Source: CAYTXJ01 sp965613025 | GTDB lineage: Bacteria > Desulfobacterota > DSM-4660 > Desulfatiglandales > JALVMZ01 | Length of the DNA stretch: 7,195 nucleotides | Assembly (NCBI GenBank): GCA_965613025.1 | Contig: CBFDUE010000097.1 | Coordinates: 1-7,195 of the forward strand | Direction of reading: 5' to 3' | Shown here: in pieces, positions 6,101-7,195 of the stretch | Layout of the letters: every line of letters begins with the position of its first letter | Numbering within the stretch: position 1 is the first letter of the stretch | The notes under the pieces: generated by a model | What the model was told of the DNA's origin: nothing | What the model saw: only the letters and a program-made list of their open reading frames with translations | The model's database searches: none | Translations under genes and position numbers: made by a program

Positions 6101-7195
6101 ATCAGCGATCCATAGAGTATCACCATCTATGGATATCCCATGAGGTCTATAAAATCCTTTAAATTCCTCTGCAGCAAGGTCATCAGGATCTATCTTAAGT
6201 ATTCTATTATTGTCATAATCACATACCCAAAGGCTTGTTCCATCAAATGCAATATCTTTAATGCCTGATGAAAGATCATATTGTGTGCCATTTAGAGTAA
6301 ATTTTTCTATGGTCTTTAAAAGATTTCCACCGGATGAGTATTTCTGAATCTTTCCACCACTCAGGGATACCCAGATGTTATTGGAAGAATCCATAAATAG
6401 TCCATAAGGGTTTGAGTCAAGCTCTATGTGGCTTACATAATTTCCGTCCTTATTAAATTTCTGGATAACCTTGTGATTATAGTCTGTAACCCAGAGATAA
6501 TTTCCGCTATTTTCAATGTGGATATCTATAGGGTAATAAAGTTTTCCAGGCTCAAATTTAGAGCTATATTCGCCAAAAGATTTTATGTATTTTCCGTCTT
6601 TGTCAAACTTATGAATCTTATTGTTTATCTTATCTACCAAATAAATATTTCCATCAGAATCCACAGTAACTCCGATTGGGATATTAAATGAGGTATCTTC
6701 ATCTCCAAATTTGTTTATCTTAAAGACCTTTAACCCTTCATATGAAAGTTTTAAAAGATAGTTATCATATACGATCAAGATTCCATCGCTTAAGGGATAG
6801 ACTGATCTTGCATATTTTAATCTGTACCCATATGAATATCCATATGAGCCAAACTTAGATACAAATTCACCTGAACTATTAAACTTCTGGATTCTGTGAT
6901 TTCCAGAGTCAACCACCCAGAGATTTCCATTCTTATCAGATGTAAGGCATGTGGGAAATTGGAATTTTCCATCTTCACTTCCCTGTGAGCCTATGGTCTT
7001 TATAAATTTTCCATCAGGGCTAAGAACAAGTATCCTATGCTTCCCATATTGAACTACATAAAGATTACCATCAGATCCCTTTATCACATCATATGGATCA
7101 TAAAGCCTGTAATTTACCGCATTATCGTATTGACCATAGGTGTTTATAAAATTCCCATCTGATGAAAATACCTGAAGCCTGTTGTTATTATAATC
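158..7195 (-). CDS. Giant multidomain NHL-repeat protein with C13 (legumain-like) peptidase domain, N-terminus beyond window
   Basis: The minus-strand frame has no stop from base 7195 to the TAA at 158-160, giving 2345 visible residues. The only candidate start near the right end, GTG at 7085-7087, lies inside an NHL repeat. The 36 codons before it read as another repeat (NNRLQVFSSDGNFINTYG is recognisable), so the gene is 5'-partial. Domain order is about 29 NHL repeats, Big-like, three PPC-like, Big-like, C13-type peptidase, Ig-like, and two C-terminal WKWKDN modules. NHL arrays are binding scaffolds; C13 peptidases are clan CD cysteine proteases that in legumain cleave after Asn or Asp. 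The PPC and Big domains suggest export, so I infer a surface or secreted protease with a large recognition region. Substrate and cleavage specificity cannot be read. I see no frameshift or internal stop. A second in-frame stop (TGA, 137-139) follows the TAA by seven codons. Domain assignment is by eye; overall coding certainty is very high. Confidence 0.96.
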   Translation of the reverse strand, partial: DYNNNRLQVFSSDGNFINTYGQYDNAVNYRLYDPYDVIKGSDGNLYVVQYGKHRILVLSPDGKFIKTIGSQGSEDGKFQFPTCLTSDKNGNLWVVDSGNHRIQKFNSSGEFVSKFGSYGYSYGYRLKYARSVYPLSDGILIVYDNYLLKLSYEGLKVFKINKFGDEDTSFNIPIGVTVDSDGNIYLVDKINNKIHKFDKDGKYIKSFGEYSSKFEPGKLYYPIDIHIENSGNYLWVTDYNHKVIQKFNKDGNYVSHIELDSNPYGLFMDSSNNIWVSLSGGKIQKYSSGGNLLKTIEKFTLNGTQYDLSSGIKDIAFDGTSLWVCDYDNNRILKIDPDDLAAEEFKGFYRPHGISIDGDTLWIADHNNYRVIQMDKSGNIKRVYSETSESNDKFNHPEGIAFDGSDGLWIVDRENYRILRYKISDDTLILTNLIGGYYNGVLGWPHQIAIASDGTLWVADKNGIFHFSKDGEIILKIDNSTQDDVDLGEPKGISVYKDNDGNEYIIVTDYTKHQVHKFKSDGTYVKSVGGEGYSYDQFKSPITCKVIDGEIFVAETGSDRLKVLDTDLFYKRTYTTTGEAFGKFNHPWGIARNPDGTILWVTDTGNDRIVRLVKEQDGWKIDCIVGGPGCGLFDDLRMIYMSGDNHLFVADVGKDLVYELDSDGNLIKVMGEGEKSNAFYYPHFIYVDSDGNRWIVDTNHHQVICLDKDGFLKSFFGQNGTENGQLKYPKGIAVSNDYVYVADTDNSRIQRFSKSTGEFDSIVAPSGSGDGFVNKPKGLFLDSSGNLWVVDTGNGRIQEFDSSGKSVNKMGEGQLNSPSYMVIDSDGNIWVTDTNNHRVVKFSPDGQLLSSFGSYGSKSGQFSYPSGIGIDSSGNIHVVDQGNHRVQVFDKDGNYLYSYGKGILNSPEGIWISGKNTYVADKSNNSIKIFTESGQLVSEIKDNGLADNGLKEPNAAFKDSDGNLWVVDAGNNRLLKLDQDGDIIKKITELMDNPQDLFIDGDYIFVSAYNSNRIIQLNKDGDIIKVFNNTGECFEKLNKPRDIIFYDNKFYIADTDNHRIVVMDSDGNTQFTFGAYGTGPGLFNSPKYITIGPDGNLWISHGNRIGVYTKDGVYVKEIAAWGSDYVGGVVFDGDGNLYTISTLEKPILKMDQDGKLLASFAEYGSGEGKIYYPSDILRDSSGDLWISDYYGIKRFASDGTYKGYYQESNCRHMYMDQDGDIWFACNGGIKEIDKGLNLLLNYNYITNGDEPGKFNDPRGIHISDTTLWVAERDNSRIVKLVFEAKSFRVEAEKKAINEEGQVNAYIRYLVTEGIEPEENVNAKTEWTVSDNTIAEIQDGFLTAKKTGSITVTGKYSNFEDSLNVDVLKNIELVVVEPNNSIDDAYTIEQDKAYQASLLGGSDYFMIGPDKGGIYKIAVSTAEADASFTLKLIDADGNQIYYKSIYNQGYIALPIYLASGDYYIMISGTQGTEYLISWNLESEGGNESYVSIDIPETKKGILIPETYDYYRFFLEGPRQLKITYTNESPIADAVITVYPEEIGPETLIDQIVSDNGEEAEIIVGLSQGTYYIEVKTKENGDTDEYEYTLNIEFTETEGAFEFEPNNTPLFANTLSADNPITARNYSSKDKDYYTFHYIPESETDYLTLNFVPQDSNGNHKITILNLEEKQIASLSASGGKALEQDINLNPGQYYILVQDYYNNRTEYELTLKGKISPVKNVTGLRLVLDTDQEPKVGDTIPLKCTVFYSDGSTEENPQDLTLHSTTSAFSVQGNQLTIDTQGSGSIVATYKGKTTTLELNVGVGKKQNYGNLIIVAGGGIGDENKLKDITQYLCDIIYAKFKGRGFKDEDIYYMNPQSFKDLDGNGFNDGIVDETEVTKANFEWAIKTWAKEYPTDGPLYIYLNDHGANQMFQLYPGQILMGSEFDQLLDQFQQDTGRKVVVIIEACHSGTFIEPLKGGDRVIITSTDEGIAFLGDGGSSSFSQFFIGSLYKGASLDDAFDTALENLESLGIPYKNQNPQKYPEDLASLNLYVVGDFALAPMFPEIANVELADTYDISSGTGYHIKATVTGVTGGKVWAMIKPVNYQPPAVSEEFQTPEIQIPSVTLYDADEQGNMDGVFEGTYNFQCNGEYEIIIFAKDAEGNVVQSSIHTVSVSGGEECETELEQSLSVDLGWSLLGSMTGFNVKDYFSNGDMFISVWKWKDNTWAVYLPAFEDDGAGYAQAKGFSLLDTINSGEGFWVNSLQETTVDISGTPPADSTLNIASGWNLVSLKVNQKKAISDLISGKEQKILSIWKWKDNNWAVYLPAYGQEATQNYASSKGFQVLNEINPGEGFWINAKEELNIL
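164..418 (-). repeat. C-terminal WKWKDN module, copy 2
   Basis: Residues about 2224-2308, ending one residue before the stop. The order is L-N-I-A-S-G-W-N-L-V-S-L, then I-S-D-L-I-S-G-K, I-L-S-I-W-K-W-K-D-N-N-W-A-V-Y-L-P-A, A-S-S-K-G-F-Q-V-L-N-E-I-N-P-G-E-G-F-W-I-N. Copy 1 has G-W-S-L-L-G where this one has G-W-N-L-V-S, and its mid-region differs. The central WKWKDNxWAVYLPA and GEGFW segments are nearly identical. A short S-G-T-P-P-A-D-S-T linker separates the two copies. No LPxTG motif, hydrophobic tail or Arg-rich sorting tail follows. Confidence 0.82.
446..697 (-). repeat. C-terminal WKWKDN module, copy 1
   Basis: Residues about 2131-2214 run from S-L-S-V-D-L-G-W-S-L-L-G through I-S-V-W-K-W-K-D-N-T-W-A-V-Y-L-P-A and K-G-F-S-L-L-D-T-I-N-S-G-E-G-F-W-V-N. 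The same order of motifs recurs in the next module. The two copies also share DNA: a 17-bp identity at 479-495 and 191-207, and a 19-bp identity at 583-601 and 298-316, offset by 285-288 bases. I know this type of module as a C-terminal element of large surface proteins, but its function is not established to my knowledge; anchoring, sorting or adhesion are guesses. Confidence 0.82.
728..1069 (-). other. Ig-like domain following the peptidase
   Basis: Residues about 2007-2120 begin P-E-I-A-N-V-E-L and continue Y-H-I-K-A-T-V-T-G-V-T-G-G-K-V-W-A-M-I-K-P. They then show a polar loop rich in Pro and Glu, G-V-F-E-G-T-Y-N-F, and Y-E-I-I-I-F-A-K-D-A-E-G-N-V. The alternating strands and the closing 'Y-x-I-x-x-x-A-x-D-x-x-G-N' motif are typical of Ig-like or fibronectin-like beta-sandwiches. 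From memory, similar domains with a V-W-A-x-I-K-P strand often follow bacterial C13-like peptidases. It probably packs on or spaces the protease. Confidence 0.6.
1073..1771 (-). other. Clan CD cysteine peptidase domain, C13/legumain-like
   Basis: Residues about 1773-2005. The core opens with N-L-I-I-V-A-G-G-G, aligning with the IVAG strand of legumain; G-F-K-D-E-D-I-Y-Y-M then parallels legumain's G-I-P-D-E-Q-I-V-V-M. The catalytic histidine is H1869 (codon 1481-1483) in I-Y-L-N-D-H-G-A, and the nucleophile is C1910 (codon 1358-1360) in I-I-E-A-C-H-S-G-T-F. The 41-residue spacing equals that of human legumain (H148, C189). E-A-C-x-S-G is the C13 form, unlike the Q-A-C-R-G of caspases. Bacterial C13-like and caspase-like domains overlap, so the exact subfamily is uncertain. 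After the nucleophile, R-V-I-I-T-S-T-D-E and a helix with D-D-A-F-D-T-A complete the fold. Both catalytic residues are intact, so activity is plausible. Cleavage preference cannot be derived by eye. Confidence 0.86.
1577..1618 (-). other. Calcium-loop-like insert inside the peptidase domain
   Basis: Residues 1824-1837 read D-L-D-G-N-G-F-N-D-G-I-V-D-E. Acidic or amide side chains sit at loop positions 1, 3, 5 and 9 (D1824, D1826, N1828, D1832), with D1836 and E1837 just beyond position 12. This resembles EF-hand-like or dockerin-like DxDGNGxxD calcium loops. It lies between the first core strands and the catalytic His strand. Calcium binding is inferred; the position-12 acidic residue is shifted by one, so this is not a canonical EF-hand. 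Confidence 0.5.
1793..2050 (-). other. Bacterial Ig-like (Big) domain, second copy
   Basis: Residues about 1680-1765 start P-V-K-N-V-T-G-L-R-L-V, followed by V-G-D-T-I-P-L-K-C-T-V-F-Y-S-D-G-S-T-E-E. They end with S-V-Q-G-N-Q-L-T-I-D-T-Q-G-S-G-S-I-V-A-T-Y-K-G and a final T-T-L-E-L-N-V strand. This is the Big_2-like order of a 'x-Y-S-D-G-S' strand turn, then 'G-x-x-L-T-x-x-x-x-G-x-x-x-V-x-A'. The domain adjoins the peptidase core by a short GVGKKQNYG linker. Confidence 0.72.
2060..2401 (-). other. PPC-like beta-sandwich domain 3
   Basis: Residues about 1563-1676 open with F-E-F-E-P-N-N-T (E1566), followed by A-N-T-L and then K-D-K-D-Y-Y-T-F, the D-x-D-Y-Y-x-F core of the family. Later landmarks are H-K-I-T-I-L-N-L-E and L-N-P-G-Q-Y-Y-I-L-V-Q-D-Y with T-E-Y-E-L-T-L-K-G. 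It is the clearest of the three PPC-like units and directly precedes the second Big-like domain. Confidence 0.78.
2420..2737 (-). other. PPC-like beta-sandwich domain 2 (divergent, lacks EPN start)
   Basis: Residues about 1451-1556 keep the later PPC landmarks: Y-D-Y-Y-R-F-F-L-E-G-P in the middle, D-A-V-I-T-V-Y-P, and the closing L-S-Q-G-T-Y-Y-I-E-V-K-T with Y-E-Y-T-L-N-I. The opening E-P-N-x motif seen in the two flanking domains is absent and is replaced by S-Y-V-S-I-D-I-P-E-T-K-K-G. The fold assignment rests on these motifs and on its position between two clearer PPC domains. Confidence 0.6.
2756..3076 (-). other. PPC-like (pre-peptidase C-terminal) beta-sandwich domain 1
   Basis: Residues about 1338-1444 begin with the PPC hallmark E-P-N-N-S followed by a D-x-A-Y-T-I segment (E1340). 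They continue with G-S-D-Y-F-M-I, a hydrophobic strand pair, S-F-T-L-K-L-I-D-A-D-G-N and the closing A-S-G-D-Y-Y-I-M-I-S with T-E-Y-L-I-S-W. This matches the family pattern of EPN, D-x-D-Y-F, L-Y-D-x-x-G and G-x-Y-Y-l-x-V. PPC domains are usually found in secreted proteases and surface proteins. Here they stand before the peptidase, not after it. Confidence 0.78.
3098..3334 (-). other. Bacterial Ig-like (Big) domain, first copy
   Basis: Residues about 1252-1330 lie directly after the last NHL unit. They show the Big_2-type progression: a short strand (FRVEAEKKAI), a region ending in TEWTVSDNTIAEI, then G-x-L-T-A-K-K-T-G-S-I-T-V-T-G-K-Y and a closing V-D-V strand. The 'W-x-x-S-D-x-x-I-A-x-I' followed by 'G-x-L-T-A-x-x-x-G-x-x-x-V-x-A/G' pattern is characteristic of this family, which is found in surface adhesins and extracellular enzymes. 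It probably acts as a spacer between the propeller region and the PPC-like domains. Confidence 0.75.
3335..7195 (-). repeat. Array of about 29 NHL beta-propeller repeats
   Basis: Units of about 37-50 residues follow the pattern P-x-G-I-x-x-D-x-x-G-N-L-W-V-x-D-x-x-N-x-R-I-x-x-F-x-x-D-G-x-x-x-x-x-x-G. Twenty-eight units are readable up to residue 1251. Approximate unit starts are residues 43, 91, 135, 184, 225, 275, 312, 359, 408, 453, 503, 549, 598, 644, 691, 738, 780, 827, 869, 915, 956, 1002, 1048, 1086, 1135, 1175 and 1219, plus the unit that spans the GTG; part of a further unit precedes it. Units starting at 738, 780 and 827 are closest to consensus; those at 91, 1135 and 1175 are degenerate or short. 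NHL units usually form six-bladed propellers, so this array could make four to five propellers in series. NHL propellers bind protein, nucleic acid or sugar; no ligand can be inferred here. Some units may also match the related Vgb/SMP-30-like propeller families. Confidence 0.93.

Noticed and set aside
1024..6691. Several plus-strand reading frames of 61-115 codons (for example 1355-1702, 6428-6691)
   Set aside because: They lie wholly opposite the minus-strand gene, resemble no family, have odd composition, and are explained by the composition of the repeat-coding strand.
3335..7195. Recurring plus-strand octamer tttccatc, resembling a dispersed DNA motif
   Set aside because: On the coding strand it reads GATGGAAA, the codons for the conserved D-G-N turn of each NHL unit, so protein repetition explains it.
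3335..7195. Possible CRISPR-like or satellite repeat array from the periodic pattern of about 130-140 bases
   Set aside because: The periodicity matches NHL unit length in a continuous open frame, the DNA copies are poorly conserved, and there are no identical repeats with unique spacers.

Overview
The window is almost entirely one very large protein-coding gene on the minus strand, read from the right edge down to a TAA stop at 158-160. The frame is open right up to base 7195, so the true start lies outside the window. At least 2345 residues are visible (about 258 kDa by the usual 110 Da per residue). Residue numbers below count the GTG codon at 7085-7087 as residue 1. That GTG is a numbering reference, not a believable start, because 36 further in-frame codons upstream of it encode more of the same repeat.

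Layout from N- to C-terminus (right to left): an array of about 29 NHL-type beta-propeller repeats (7195 to 3335); a bacterial Ig-like (Big) domain (3334 to 3098); three domains resembling bacterial pre-peptidase C-terminal (PPC) domains (3076 to 2060); a second Big-like domain (2050 to 1793); a clan CD cysteine peptidase domain of the C13/legumain type with a visible His1869/Cys1910 dyad (1771 to 1073); an Ig-like domain (1069 to 728); and two tandem copies of an approximately 85-residue module with a WKWKDNxWAVYLPA core (697 to 164). Bases 1-157 are an AT-rich 3' flank with weak inverted repeats and no gene that I can support.

PPC and Big domains are typical of secreted or surface proteins, so I infer an exported or cell-surface protein that combines a long propeller scaffold (binding) with a legumain-like protease. 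No signal peptide can be checked because the N-terminus is missing. No neighbouring gene is visible, so nothing can be said about an operon, a partner or a promoter.

The organism cannot be fixed. The DNA is AT-rich (roughly 40% GC by eye), arginine in the repeats is mostly AGA/AGG and isoleucine is often ATA. The architecture and the C-terminal module resemble large surface proteins I associate with Desulfobacterota- or Nitrospirota-like environmental bacteria; this is a low-confidence impression, not a result.
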